NCBI RefSeq assembly: GCF_001442625.1
Contig: NZ_LMZQ01000016.1
Coordinates: 1-64,000 of the forward strand
Length of the DNA: 64,000 nt
DNA from: Pedobacter ginsenosidimutans
GTDB taxonomy: Bacteria > Bacteroidota > Bacteroidia > Sphingobacteriales > Sphingobacteriaceae
Reading direction: 5' to 3'
Position 1 is the first letter of the stretch; every line of letters starts with the position of its first letter. The notes below the pieces were generated by a model. The model saw only the letters and a program-made list of their open reading frames with translations. It was not told the origin of the DNA and searched no databases. The position numbers and the translations under genes are program-made. Below, in pieces: positions 7,090 through 16,600 of this stretch.

Positions 7090-9531
7090 ATGAAAAAATC
7101 ATACCTATTTATATTATTCGGTTTCCTGTTCATCCAAAAAGGATTTGCACAATGGCCCGGCAAAAACGAAAGTACCCAGCAGATTTTATTGCCGAATGGG
7201 TGGAAACTGAGTCCGGCGGGACATTCGCTGCAATTGGGCGATCTGCCTTTAAATATGCAATTGAGCGCTTCGGGTAAATACCTCGCCATTACCAATAACG
7301 GGCAAAGCACCCAGTCGCTGCAATTGCTTGATGCGAAAACAGAAAAGATTATTAATGAAAAAGTGCTGAGCAAATCCTGGTACGGCATTGCTTTTAGTAA
7401 AGACGAAAAACACCTTTATGCCTCAGGCGGTAACGACAACTGGATTTTAGATTTTAATATCCAGAATGATAAACTGGGCAAAAGTGATACGATTAAACTA
7501 GGCCCCGTTTGGCCAAAAGGGAAAATCAGTCCGGCGGGGATTGTTGTAAACAAAAACAACGGTAAATTATATACGGTAACCAAAGAAGACAGCAGTTTAT
7601 ACATTATCAATCCGGCTGAAAAGCAGATCCTGAAAAAAATCCAGCTTCCTGCAATTGCTTACAGTTGCGTTTTATCTGCAGATGAAAGTAAACTATATGT
7701 TTCGCTCTGGGGTGGAAAATCTATTGCGGTTATCGATTTGGTTTCAGAAAGCATTTCACAGCGTATTCCTGTTGGCGATCATCCAAATGAACTATTGCTT
7801 AATAAAAAAGGAAATATTTTATTCGTAGCCAATGCAAACGACAATACGGTTTCGGTAATTAATACTTTGAATAATAAGGTAATCGAAACTATTGCTACTA
7901 CCCTTTATGCCACGCAGTTAACAGGCTCTACCACTAATGGTTTGGCTTTGAGTGCCAATGAAAAAACTTTGTACATCGCCAATGCAGATAACAACTGTTT
8001 GGCTGTTTTTGATGTGAGCAAACCTGGACTAAGCTTAAGCCAGGGTTTTATCCCGGTAGGCTGGTATCCAACAAGTGTGAAGGTTTTAGGCTCGAAAATT
8101 TTGGTTACAAACGGTAAAGGAAATACGCCTATGGCTAACCCTCAAGGGCCGCAACCGATTTCAAAAGTCGACAATAGCGGTTACCATATGGGCAGTACAG
8201 CCAATAGCCGGTTGCAGTATATTGCCGGTTTGTTTAAAGGAACCTTATCTTTTATTGATGCACCAAAACCTGAGCAGTTAAAAGCATATACCAAACAGGT
8301 ATATGCCAATACGCCCTTTACCGATAAGCGGACGATCATGGCCGATGGTGAAGCCGGAAATCCTATTCCGCGTAAACAGAACGAAAAATCGCCCATTAAA
8401 CATGTTTTTTATATCATTAAAGAAAACAGAACCTACGATCAGGTGCTTGGCGATTTACCAAAAGGAAACGGCGATTCTACTTTAACACTTTTCGGCAGAA
8501 AAATTACACCTAACCAGCATGCTTTTGCCGAAAACTATGTGCTGCTTGACAATTTCTATGTTGATGCAGAGGTAAGTGCCGATGGACACAACTGGAGCAT
8601 GGCTGCTTACGCTACAGATGTAGTTGAGAAAACCTGGCCAACCAGTTATGGTGCTCGCGGCGGAAGTACTACCTTTGAAGGCGGCCGACCGGTTACCTAT
8701 CCTAAAGGTGGTTTTATCTGGGATTATTGCCAAAGGGCAGGAGTAAGCTACCGCAGTTATGGTGAGTTTGGCGATTATGGAAAAGCGAATATTAAATCGT
8801 TACAGGGTCATATGTGCACCGCTTCACCAGGTTTTGATATGGATATTAAAGACCAGGTTCGGGTTGATGCATGGCAGCATGATTTCGATTCGTTACTGGT
8901 GGCAGGCGTTGTACCACAGTTTAATACTTTAAGAATATCTAACGATCATACCAGCGGACAAAAGAAAGGTAAATACTCGCCACAGGCCGCAGTTGCCGAT
9001 AACGATTTAGCAGTAGGTCGTATTTTGGAGCATTTATCTCACAGCTCGATCTGGAAGGAGTCGGTTGTTTTTATTTTGGAAGATGACGCACAAAACGGAC
9101 CAGATCATGTTGATGCACACCGTTCGCCAGCATATGTGGTTGGTCCTTATGTTAAGCGGAATACACCTGTTCATACGATGTATTCTACTTCCGGTTTTTT
9201 AAGAACAATGGAGCTTATTTTAGGTTTGCCACCAATGAGCCAGTACGATGCTGCTGCCATGCCACTGTACGAATGTTTTACCGCTACGCCTGATTTTACA
9301 CCTTATAATGTGATTCAGCCGCTTATCGATTTAGATACGCGGAATGTGGCAGTGAATGAGAGCAGCAGACGTTCTGAACTGTTCAATTTTGCAAAGGAAG
9401 ATTCGGCACCGGATTTAGATTTAAACGAGGTGGTATGGAAATCGGTTAAAGGGGAACAATCAGTAATGCCAGCACCAAAACGGAGTGCTTTTGTGATTTT
9501 GGAGAAGAAGAAGAAAGATGATGATGATTAG
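7090..9531 (+). CDS. YncE-type beta-propeller fused to a phosphoesterase domain
   Basis: An 813-residue exported protein. I chose the ATG at 7090, which gives a clean signal peptide (MKKSYLFILFGFLFIQKGFAQ), over an in-frame ATG at 7018 inside the previous gene. Residues of roughly 40-370 are YVTN/YncE propeller blades (for example SVAVIDLVSESISQRIPVGD and NTVSVINTLNNKVIETI). From about residue 435 a phosphoesterase/acid-phosphatase (phospholipase-C-like) domain follows, with HVFYIIKENRTYDQVLGDL, VSADGHNWSMAAYATD and VFILEDDAQNGPDHVDAHR. The C-terminus is acidic and Lys-rich. It closes the three-gene phosphoesterase operon; a strong hairpin at 9645 follows. Confidence 0.85.
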   Translation: MKKSYLFILFGFLFIQKGFAQWPGKNESTQQILLPNGWKLSPAGHSLQLGDLPLNMQLSASGKYLAITNNGQSTQSLQLLDAKTEKIINEKVLSKSWYGIAFSKDEKHLYASGGNDNWILDFNIQNDKLGKSDTIKLGPVWPKGKISPAGIVVNKNNGKLYTVTKEDSSLYIINPAEKQILKKIQLPAIAYSCVLSADESKLYVSLWGGKSIAVIDLVSESISQRIPVGDHPNELLLNKKGNILFVANANDNTVSVINTLNNKVIETIATTLYATQLTGSTTNGLALSANEKTLYIANADNNCLAVFDVSKPGLSLSQGFIPVGWYPTSVKVLGSKILVTNGKGNTPMANPQGPQPISKVDNSGYHMGSTANSRLQYIAGLFKGTLSFIDAPKPEQLKAYTKQVYANTPFTDKRTIMADGEAGNPIPRKQNEKSPIKHVFYIIKENRTYDQVLGDLPKGNGDSTLTLFGRKITPNQHAFAENYVLLDNFYVDAEVSADGHNWSMAAYATDVVEKTWPTSYGARGGSTTFEGGRPVTYPKGGFIWDYCQRAGVSYRSYGEFGDYGKANIKSLQGHMCTASPGFDMDIKDQVRVDAWQHDFDSLLVAGVVPQFNTLRISNDHTSGQKKGKYSPQAAVADNDLAVGRILEHLSHSSIWKESVVFILEDDAQNGPDHVDAHRSPAYVVGPYVKRNTPVHTMYSTSGFLRTMELILGLPPMSQYDAAAMPLYECFTATPDFTPYNVIQPLIDLDTRNVAVNESSRRSELFNFAKEDSAPDLDLNEVVWKSVKGEQSVMPAPKRSAFVILEKKKKDDDD

Positions 9532-9644
9532 GTCATGATCCTCCTGAAACGCAATGAAATGGATAAATCTTTTCTAAGAATCTAGGTGGTCTGTGAGGAC
9601 ACAGACCACGGGGATGGGTTAGGTCATGATCCTATTTTAAACAA

Positions 9645-9676
9645 AAAGGCAATTTTCGATTAAGAAAATTGCCTTT
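9645..9676. terminator. Rho-independent terminator, first copy
   Basis: AAAGGCAATTTT and AAAATTGCCTTT form a perfect 12-bp stem with an 8-base loop. It is the first strong terminator downstream of the phosphoesterase operon. Confidence 0.7.
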
Positions 9677-9878
9677 ATATAATTTGCGCCCATGGTCTGT
9701 GTCCTCACAGACCATTTTGTTTTTATACGTTACATCAAGGATTTCTCCACAATGGAAATGAATCTATATCGTCATTTCCTGAAGTGCAATGAAATGGATA
9801 ATCTTTTCTATGGATTTAGGTGGTCTGTGGGGACACAGACCACGGGGATGGGTTAGGTCATGATCCTATTTTAAACAA

Positions 9879-9910
9879 AAAGGCAATTTTCGATTAAGAA
9901 AATTGCCTTT
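9879..9910. terminator. Rho-independent terminator, second (duplicated) copy
   Basis: Identical 12-bp stem and loop to 9645-9676, carried in the second unit of the tandem repeat. It is oriented to work from either side and also lies downstream of msrA. Confidence 0.65.
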
Positions 9911-10112
9911 TATATAATTTGTTTCCATGGTCTGTGTCCTCACAGACCATTTTGTTTTTATATGTTACATCAAGGATTTCTCCACTACAGAAATGAAGAT
10001 GAATCTATATCGTCATTTCCTGAAGTGCAACGAAATGGATAAATCTTTTCTAAGAATCTAGGTGGTCTGTGAGGACACAGACCACGGGGATTAGTCGAAA
10101 TGACGATCTTAT

Positions 10113-10601
10113 TTATAATTTCCAGTCTGGTCTTTCGAAGTGGCAGGTATAACCGTAAGGGTTTTTCTGTAAATAGTCCTGGTGTTCTTCTTCCGCATTC
10201 CAGAAATCTGTTTCCGGTACCACTTCGGTTACAATTTTGCCAGGCCATTTACCAGACGCATCCAACTCGGCAATTAATGCGTTTGCAGTGTTTTTCTGTT
10301 CTTCACTATTGTAAAAAATAGCTGAGCGGTACGAGGTACCTACATCATTTCCCTGTCTGTTGCGTGTACTCGGATCATGGATCTGGAAAAAGTATTCTAA
10401 TAATTTACGGTAGGTTAAAACAGTTGGATCAAAGGTAACTTCAATGGCTTCGGCATGTGTACCATGGTTCCGGTAAGTGGCATTGGGAACATCACCACCA
10501 GTATAGCCTACCACAGTAGAGGTAACACCTGGGTAATGACGGAGCAGTTCTTCTACTCCCCAAAAGCAGCCGCCTGCAAGAATGGCTTTTTCAGTATTCA
10601 T
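10113..10601 (-). CDS. msrA: Peptide-methionine (S)-S-oxide reductase
   Basis: 162 residues. It reduces the S-epimer of methionine sulfoxide in proteins. The catalytic motif GGCFWG has Cys12 as nucleophile, followed by VVGYTGG, HGTHAEAIEVTFDP and FFQIHDPSTRNRQGNDVGTSYRS, all diagnostic of MsrA. A C-terminal Cys153 (YTCHFERP) may be a resolving cysteine. There is no signal peptide, so it is cytoplasmic. It is a single gene that ends in the repeat array; no msrB is fused or adjacent. Confidence 0.95.
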   Translation of the reverse strand: MNTEKAILAGGCFWGVEELLRHYPGVTSTVVGYTGGDVPNATYRNHGTHAEAIEVTFDPTVLTYRKLLEYFFQIHDPSTRNRQGNDVGTSYRSAIFYNSEEQKNTANALIAELDASGKWPGKIVTEVVPETDFWNAEEEHQDYLQKNPYGYTCHFERPDWKL

Positions 10602-10726
10602 ATATCTTTCCTTTTTTTGATTAATAAAGATACGGTGAAGATGTGTAAAGGGAAAGTAAAGAAGGGTGGCTGTTTAATTGTATGGTTTAGTCGGTGAGAC
10701 ACCAACCGATAGGATAAACTACATAG

Positions 10727-10837
10727 TGTCATCCTGAGCGTAGTCGAAGGATTATTTTGCTAGATAAGCTTACATGATCTTATATTCCTTACATGGTTAA
10801 ACGCATCTAGGGTTCTTCGACTACGCGCAGACTGACA
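10727..10837. repeat. Intergenic inverted repeat (TCATCCTGAGCG type)
   Basis: The left arm TGTCATCCTGAGCGTAGTCG continues AAGG; the right arm CTTCGACTACGCGCAGACTG continues ACA and is its near-perfect reverse complement. An AT-rich centre of about 64 bases separates them. It is of the same family as 4981-5079. Confidence 0.75.
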
Positions 10838-10858
10838 AATTAGGGCGACTGCAAGCTT

Positions 10859-11150
10859 ATGTTTTGGAGCGCAAGGCTTCTGCAAACACACTAAATTTCT
10901 TCCCGTCTTTCGCTTTTACGCTTTCCCGAAAGTTCGGGATGCCTCGTCGCTGCAGGGTAACGCTTCAACCGGGGCTAAGAGGTAGTGCAGTTTTTCATTT
11001 GTGAGGTTGCAAAGGGCACAAACCCTTGTTCCTAAACCCGATTGTAATGGAAAGCACGTAGCGAGGAACGAGCACGGACTTGTAATGAAAAGCGGGGCTA
11101 CCAGCGGCCAAGAACCACAAGCCATTCTTTTCCTAATTTCAACATACTAA
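10859..11150. other. GC-richer non-coding block, possible repeated element or RNA
   Basis: No convincing gene. The block has local inverted repeats, for example CCCGAA/TTCGGG at 10925-10940. A 69-residue open frame on the minus strand lacks protein-like composition. The block differs in base composition from the neighbouring AT-rich spacers. From memory, similar stretches recur in Pedobacter genomes, which would make it a dispersed element or non-coding RNA; that needs a genome self-search. Confidence 0.35.
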
Positions 11151-11225
11151 CAAATCCGTTTTCGGTCGGTGAGACACCAACCGATAGGACGAAATGCTAT
11201 TTATTGCTGAGCTTACCGCCAGACG

Positions 11226-12101
11226 CTACCCGCCATCCGCAAAATCCATAAAACTTACATTGTTTTTGCGCGAAGAACTTACGGCAATTCCTTTATCGAC
11301 CTGATCTGTAAAGGTAAAACCTTCCAGCTCATCCGGTTTATCGGTGTCTATAACTTTGATAACAGATTCCTGACCGCTGGCAATAGATTTTTCCAGATCA
11401 AGAAAGGTCAGTCTCCATTTACGCCCTTCCATCTGGTTCTGGATTAAAACCAAAATACCTTTAGCCGCAATCCAATGTAAGTTCTGTACCCATGGTGAGC
11501 AGGTAAATTTTTTAAAGAGAATTCCCTTTTCACTTGTTTTATCGGCTTTTGATAAGGCTTCGGGATTGTATAACCGTACTTCATTGGCTTTATTGCCATA
11601 ATCAGCCGTTGCTACGAACCATTTCCCTTTATAATTTACATACTCAGGCCGTGTACCCTGGATACAGGCATCATCTTCAATGCTTTTAATCAGGTTTCCA
11701 TCTAATTTTCTGGTTTTTAAAAACCCTTCCCAGTTGATACAATTAATTACCGCTTTCCAAATGGTGCCTGCTGCATTTTGCTTTACCGAATTACCCACAA
11801 AAGTTGGTAAGCCTTTGTGATAGGCAATACCCGTGGGATGTTTGATGATGTTTTCGCCTTTAACGGTGAACTTATATTCCTTATGCTGATAAATCAACGA
11901 ATCTTTCTGAAGCTGATATTCGCGCATGATGCCCACTTCTCTATCGCCATAAAGAAAATACCTTCCGTTCTGGTAAGAAATGCCCTGACAGGCACCTAAT
12001 GAATCAATTGTAATTGTTTTTGTGATCTTTCCTTCTGTTTTATTGTACCTGGCCACAAAAAACATCACGATCAGTACTAAAATTGGGTTTAATGTTTTCA
12101 T
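11226..12101 (-). CDS. Secreted hypothetical protein, probably beta-propeller-like
   Basis: 291 residues with an N-terminal hydrophobic segment (NPILVLIVMFFVARY), either a signal peptide or an anchor. The rest has repeated short beta-type units with Asp/Gly turns (GACQGISYQNGRYFLYGD, GKWFVATADYGNKANEVRLY, LHWIAAKGILVLIQNQ), as in lactonase or YncE-like propellers. I see no catalytic motif. It follows the YdcF-like gene on the same strand after 3 bases, so the two form an operon. Function unknown. Confidence 0.55.
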   Translation of the reverse strand: MKTLNPILVLIVMFFVARYNKTEGKITKTITIDSLGACQGISYQNGRYFLYGDREVGIMREYQLQKDSLIYQHKEYKFTVKGENIIKHPTGIAYHKGLPTFVGNSVKQNAAGTIWKAVINCINWEGFLKTRKLDGNLIKSIEDDACIQGTRPEYVNYKGKWFVATADYGNKANEVRLYNPEALSKADKTSEKGILFKKFTCSPWVQNLHWIAAKGILVLIQNQMEGRKWRLTFLDLEKSIASGQESVIKVIDTDKPDELEGFTFTDQVDKGIAVSSSRKNNVSFMDFADGG

Positions 12102-12104
12102 AAA

Positions 12105-13355
12105 CTAAGGATCTAAAGGTTCATCAAAATCAATCTGTAGGGATGTTGTATTTAAATAGAATTCAGATTCGGTATCACTTAAACGTTTTCCGTTTTTATA
12201 AGGATAGTAGCCGAGTTCTTTTTTGCAACGTTCGGGGAGCAGATTGGTGATATTATAACTCTGCGATTTTACGGTGCAGGCTAAACCTGGTTTATCTACT
12301 GGCATCCCGTACCTAAACATCAGCCTTGCACAGTTCCGTAGGTTGGTGGTGGTATGACGGGCATGAGGCTCCATAATAATGGCACTTTCGGGTATCTGAA
12401 GTACTTTAATCAGGAATTTCTTCATTTCGTATGCTTCGCTGAACTTGGTTTTATAAGGGTGAACGCGGCCACCCGATACCACAATAAAGGGGGCTACACC
12501 TTTTTTATATTGTATGGCTGCTAAGCGGCAACGGATCATTCCGCCAGCACTTAGCGCAACATCTTTTTCTTCCGGGCCAGCCCCTGGAACCAGAATTACG
12601 CTGTAAGGATATTTTTTCCAATCTGTTTTTTTGATCTGGTTAATGGCGGCCAGGTTTACGCCTTTGTTCATCGGTTCGTAATCAGCGGCCTCATTGCGTT
12701 CGTTCAGTTCTAAAGCCTCCAGGGCAAATAACATAGCAGGTTCGAAAAAGAGCTTATTATTGCCATGTAAGGCTAACAATGCACTTGCCGAAGTAAGTTC
12801 TGCGAACGTTTTATCCTTTAAGTTAAAGCTGATCGAATCTATTTTGGGGTAGTTGGGCTTGTTTCCTTCTACGTATACGCCAATTGCATAATTAATGGCA
12901 TGGGCATCTTGTTCCCATGCTTTTACTAAAAGGGTTTTGCGTTGTTCTTTGGCAAACATGGCATAACAACCTGATGGGATAAGATGATTTTTTACCAAAT
13001 TTCCCAAGGGATTGTTTTCTGTGTAAAGTAGGGCCAAACGGTTTCCGATATCGGCTATTTCCTCATTGGTAAATTTTAAGGCTTTGGCGTAACATGTAAT
13101 GTCTGTTTTGCAGGTTGCAACGGCTTCATTTACCTGTGCCGTTTTTGATTTATAGATGTTGCTGAATGCCGTATCTGTACTCAGCATTTTGCGCAGTTCG
13201 GGCAATTGCTGGAAAAGTGTAAGCAGGTAATAATTTTTGTATTGTACTTCGTTCCTGGTCTTAATTAACTGATAAGACTGGCTTGTTAAATCTTGTGCAG
13301 ATAAGCCCTGCCAAAAAAGGCAGAATACAAAGAAGGTATAAAGGGATTTCATCAA
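12105..13355 (-). CDS. YdcF/ElyC-family (DUF218) protein, secreted
   Basis: 416 residues with a signal peptide (FFVFCLFWQGLSAQ). The C-terminal half is a DUF218/YdcF-like domain: PYSVILVPGAGP near residue 250, then KKGVAPFIVVSGGRVHP, a YEMKKFLIKVLQIPE helix, and IIMEPHARHTTTNLRN, the family's E-x2-(S/A)-x-TT-x-N motif. Members are linked to envelope polysaccharide or peptidoglycan metabolism, with the exact reaction unknown. The N-terminal 200 residues are a helical region that I do not recognise. First gene of a two-gene operon, divergent from the susC at 13670. Confidence 0.75.
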   Translation of the reverse strand: MMKSLYTFFVFCLFWQGLSAQDLTSQSYQLIKTRNEVQYKNYYLLTLFQQLPELRKMLSTDTAFSNIYKSKTAQVNEAVATCKTDITCYAKALKFTNEEIADIGNRLALLYTENNPLGNLVKNHLIPSGCYAMFAKEQRKTLLVKAWEQDAHAINYAIGVYVEGNKPNYPKIDSISFNLKDKTFAELTSASALLALHGNNKLFFEPAMLFALEALELNERNEAADYEPMNKGVNLAAINQIKKTDWKKYPYSVILVPGAGPEEKDVALSAGGMIRCRLAAIQYKKGVAPFIVVSGGRVHPYKTKFSEAYEMKKFLIKVLQIPESAIIMEPHARHTTTNLRNCARLMFRYGMPVDKPGLACTVKSQSYNITNLLPERCKKELGYYPYKNGKRLSDTESEFYLNTTSLQIDFDEPLDP

Positions 13356-13669
13356 AGTTTTGGAAGCAAACTTAAAGATTGGCCATTAAAGAAACATTAA
13401 CAAGATGTTATGCTTTGATGGTTATTAAAACGATTTATTATATATCTAATGGTGCTTAATATTAATTTAAAGTGCCAGTTCAAATTGGTGTATAGAGTTA
13501 ACATAATAGATACATCGTGTTAAAAGTACACCGTTACTTTTGCCGCTGTAGAACGCTCAAAAATTACTTGTTAACCTTAAAGGATAAGCCTATGTAAATG
13601 TGAAAATCTACGCTTCTACTTAAAACAAAATCCCAATTATATTTCAAAACCATTACTAAGAACAAAAGG
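13356..13669. other. Divergent promoter spacer
   Basis: An AT-rich spacer between the YdcF-like operon and the first susC. Apart from the -7 element at 13535-13542 I see no operator, hairpin or small gene here. Confidence 0.5.
13535..13542 (+). promoter_or_regulatory. Putative -7 promoter element for the first susC/susD pair
   Basis: TACTTTTG is an exact match to TAnnTTTG and would give a leader of about 120 bases before the susC start at 13670. The -33 region is not convincing. Confidence 0.45.
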
Positions 13670-16600
13670 ATGACATCATTTTTTTTAACCGCAAGTATAA
13701 AAAGTGCTTGCCGGAAATTGCTTTTGCCGTTAGGCTTACTGGCCATCTGTAATTCCAGTGCAATAGCGATTAATTATGAAGTAACTGCTTCGGGCTTGCA
13801 TCATAAAGCATTTGCCACGGTAAGCGGAACAGTTACCGATCAAAATAACCAACCCTTACCAGGAGTAAGTGTTTTCGAAAAGAAAACAAAAAAAACAACT
13901 GTTACTGATCCAAATGGTAAATATTCAATTAATGTAGAAGAAGGTGCAATTTTAGTGTTTTCTTATATCGGTTACGATAATCAGGAAGTTGCAGTTAACG
14001 GCCGCTCCAATATTAATGTTACTTTAAAAGAAAGCAGCAATACACTTAATGAGGTTGTGGCCATTGGTTACCAGAAGATCAGAAAATCGGACGTAACCGG
14101 TGCCATCAGTAGTGTTAAAGCCAGCGAAATGAACTTAACTTCTCCTACTGTTGGCCAGGCATTGGTTGGTAAGGTTGCAGGGGTTCAGGTATCGCAAACC
14201 AGTGGTGCGCCATATTCGGGTACCAAAATTAGGGTGAGGGGTATCGGATCCATTAACGCCAGTTCAGATCCCTTATATGTAATTGATGGTTATCCGGCAG
14301 GAAACAACGTATCCATCAATCCAGAGGATATCGAAACCATCGACATTTTAAAAGATGCGGCTTCTGCAGCCATTTACGGATCAAGAGCATCGGGTGGGGT
14401 CGTATTAATTACAACTAAAAGAGGTGCGGATGGAAAAGGAAAGTTTGAATACGATGTTCAGGGTGGTATTTCTCAGTTGGCTAAAAAAGTAAAGTTATTG
14501 GATGCCAACCAGTTTATACAGCTTTTAATCGACGGACGTAACAATGCCTATAAAGATTTATGGGTAAACTCGGGCAAAACCTGGAATGATGCCATGTTCA
14601 GCGATAACAATACTACACGTATTGCCAATGTAGGTAATGGAAGTAGTGTAAGTATTCCGGCCGATCTTTATAATTTTAGTACGCAACAGGCTATCCCTGC
14701 GGCTTATAATACCGACTGGCAGGATGAACTCTATCGCAATGCGGCTTTTCAACGCCATAACCTTTCCTTTTCTGGCGGTACCAAAGATGTAAAATACTTT
14801 TTAAGTGGTGGCTACCAGAACAACAATGGTATTGTAACCAACACCAACCAAAAGGTAACCAACTTTAGGGGGAATATTGATGGAAATGTGAGCGAACGTT
14901 TACATGTGGGGGCAAACATAGCTTACACAAAGAATGACAATAGAGAGGTACAGGAAGGACGTTATAACTTAAGTCCGATGATGTCGGCATTAATTTATTT
15001 ACCTTATCTGCCAGCAAGAGATGCGAACGGGAATCCTATCCAATTTGGAATGGGTGCACTGTCTTCTCAGTTTGGCATACAAAACCCTGAAAATCCTTTG
15101 GCAACGGTTGAACAGTTAAAGATTACCAGAAAGAGCAATAGAAGTAATTATAATGCCAATGCTACTTACAAAATTTTAGAGGGGCTTAATTTTAAGGCTA
15201 ACTTAGGAACACAAACATACAATGAGAAATATGAATATTATTTGCCTACCAGCTTAAGCAGTGGCAATACCCCGCCTTACTCTCCTGAATCGATCAGGGC
15301 TGCAAATGCAATTGCGCAAACGCTTAGTCAGGTAGATCAACTGGCAGAGTTTACTTTAAATTACAATAAAACCTTTAGCAAACATAGCATAGATGTTTTA
15401 GGTGGATATTCTGCCCAAAAAACATCAAGTGATCTGATCAGGGTAGCAGCAAGCGGGTTCCAGAACGATTATATTGGTGAAATTACGGATAAAGGAGCTG
15501 ATGCGGGTTTTTTTACGCTAGACCGTAACAGAACAGGTAAAACGGTTACTACTTTACTCTCTTATTTTGGCCGTTTCAGCTATAATTATGCGGGCAAATA
15601 CTTTTTAACTGGTTCCTTCCGTCGCGACGGTTCTTCGAGGTTTGGTCCGTTAAATAAGTACGGTGTCTTTCCTTCAATCGCTGCGGGCTGGAATTTATCT
15701 GATGAAAGTTTTTACAATAACTTTTTGGGTGAACAATCGAGAGTTAAACTAAGGGCCAGTTGGGGCTTAAGTGGAAATAATAATATCCCGGATTACCGGA
15801 CACTGCAAGAGTTAAGCGCACCAGGTGGCGCGGTTTTCGGAAGCGCGATTTCTACGGCCATTTGGCCAAGTAGCATTCAGGACAGGGGATTAGGGTGGGA
15901 ATCTACTTCCCAGTTCAACTTTGGTACCGATATCAGTCTGTTCAAAAACCGTGTATCGATTATGGCAAATTATTATTTAAGTTATTCTTTCAACTTATTG
16001 TTTAACAAACCGCTTTCTGCAATTGCCGGAACCTCATCAATTTTAACCAATCTTACTGATAGTAGGGTGCGCAATAAGGGTTTCGATTTGCAGATTGATG
16101 GCAAAATTATCCAAAACGAAAACTTTACTTTCGGCTTAAGTGGAAACATCGCGGCAAACCGAAACAAGGTTTTAGACCTGGGCGGTAATAGTACGATATT
16201 TACCGCTGGTGCAGAGCGTTCGTACATTACACACGTTACACAAGAGGGCCAGCCGATAGGTATGTTTTATGGATTTAAGGTTTTGGGTAGAATTACGGCC
16301 GATAATTTAGGCAAGGTAGCGCCATCAGCTGCTTCTACCAACCCGGCAAAAATCGGCGATTTATATTTTCAGGATACTGATGGTAACGGTATTGTAAACG
16401 ATGCAGATAAAACCGTAATTGGCACACCATATGCAAAATTTACCTATGGTTTCGCCTTAAACACTTCTTACAAAACGTTCGATTTAAGGGCATCATTTAA
16501 CGGATCGTACGGAAACCAGGTTTTAGACGGACAGGATTATTACCTGTACAACTTTGAAGGTTCAGGAAACCAATATGTAGAGGTTGCCGATCGTTACAGA

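Larger units (their letters stand above)
9544..10092. repeat. Tandem ~238-bp repeat, about 2.3 copies, with nested hairpins
   Basis: Landmarks recur at 9551, 9786 and 10027 (GCAATGAAATGG or GCAACGAAATGG), giving unit lengths of 235 and 241 bases; the third copy stops at about 10092, just before msrA. Each full unit holds a perfect GTGGTCTGTG/CACAGACCAC hairpin (9586-9609, 9820-9843, 10062-10085), an AAAGGCAATTTT/AAAATTGCCTTT terminator hairpin, and an ATGGTCTGTG/CACAGACCAT hairpin (9692-9715, 9927-9950). Loop sequences differ (AGGA, GGGA, TCCT) while the stems are kept. It fills the whole gap between the phosphoesterase gene and msrA. Confidence 0.85.
10691..11189. repeat. Pair of 24-bp direct repeats bounding a repeat-rich gap
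   Basis: The sequence TCGGTGAGACACCAACCGAT plus AGGA occurs at 10691-10714 and again, identical, at 11166-11189. Each copy contains a small GGTG/CACC hairpin. They enclose the inverted repeat at 10727-10837 and the non-coding block at 10859-11150. The arrangement could be chance reuse of a genomic repeat or the footprint of an insertion. Confidence 0.6.

Noticed and set aside
9544..10092. CRISPR array
   Set aside because: Repeats are ~238 bases with no short repeat/unique spacer pattern and no cas genes.
10916..11125. 69-residue open frame on the minus strand
   Set aside because: It lacks a protein-like composition, has no ribosome site and lies in a palindromic non-coding block.
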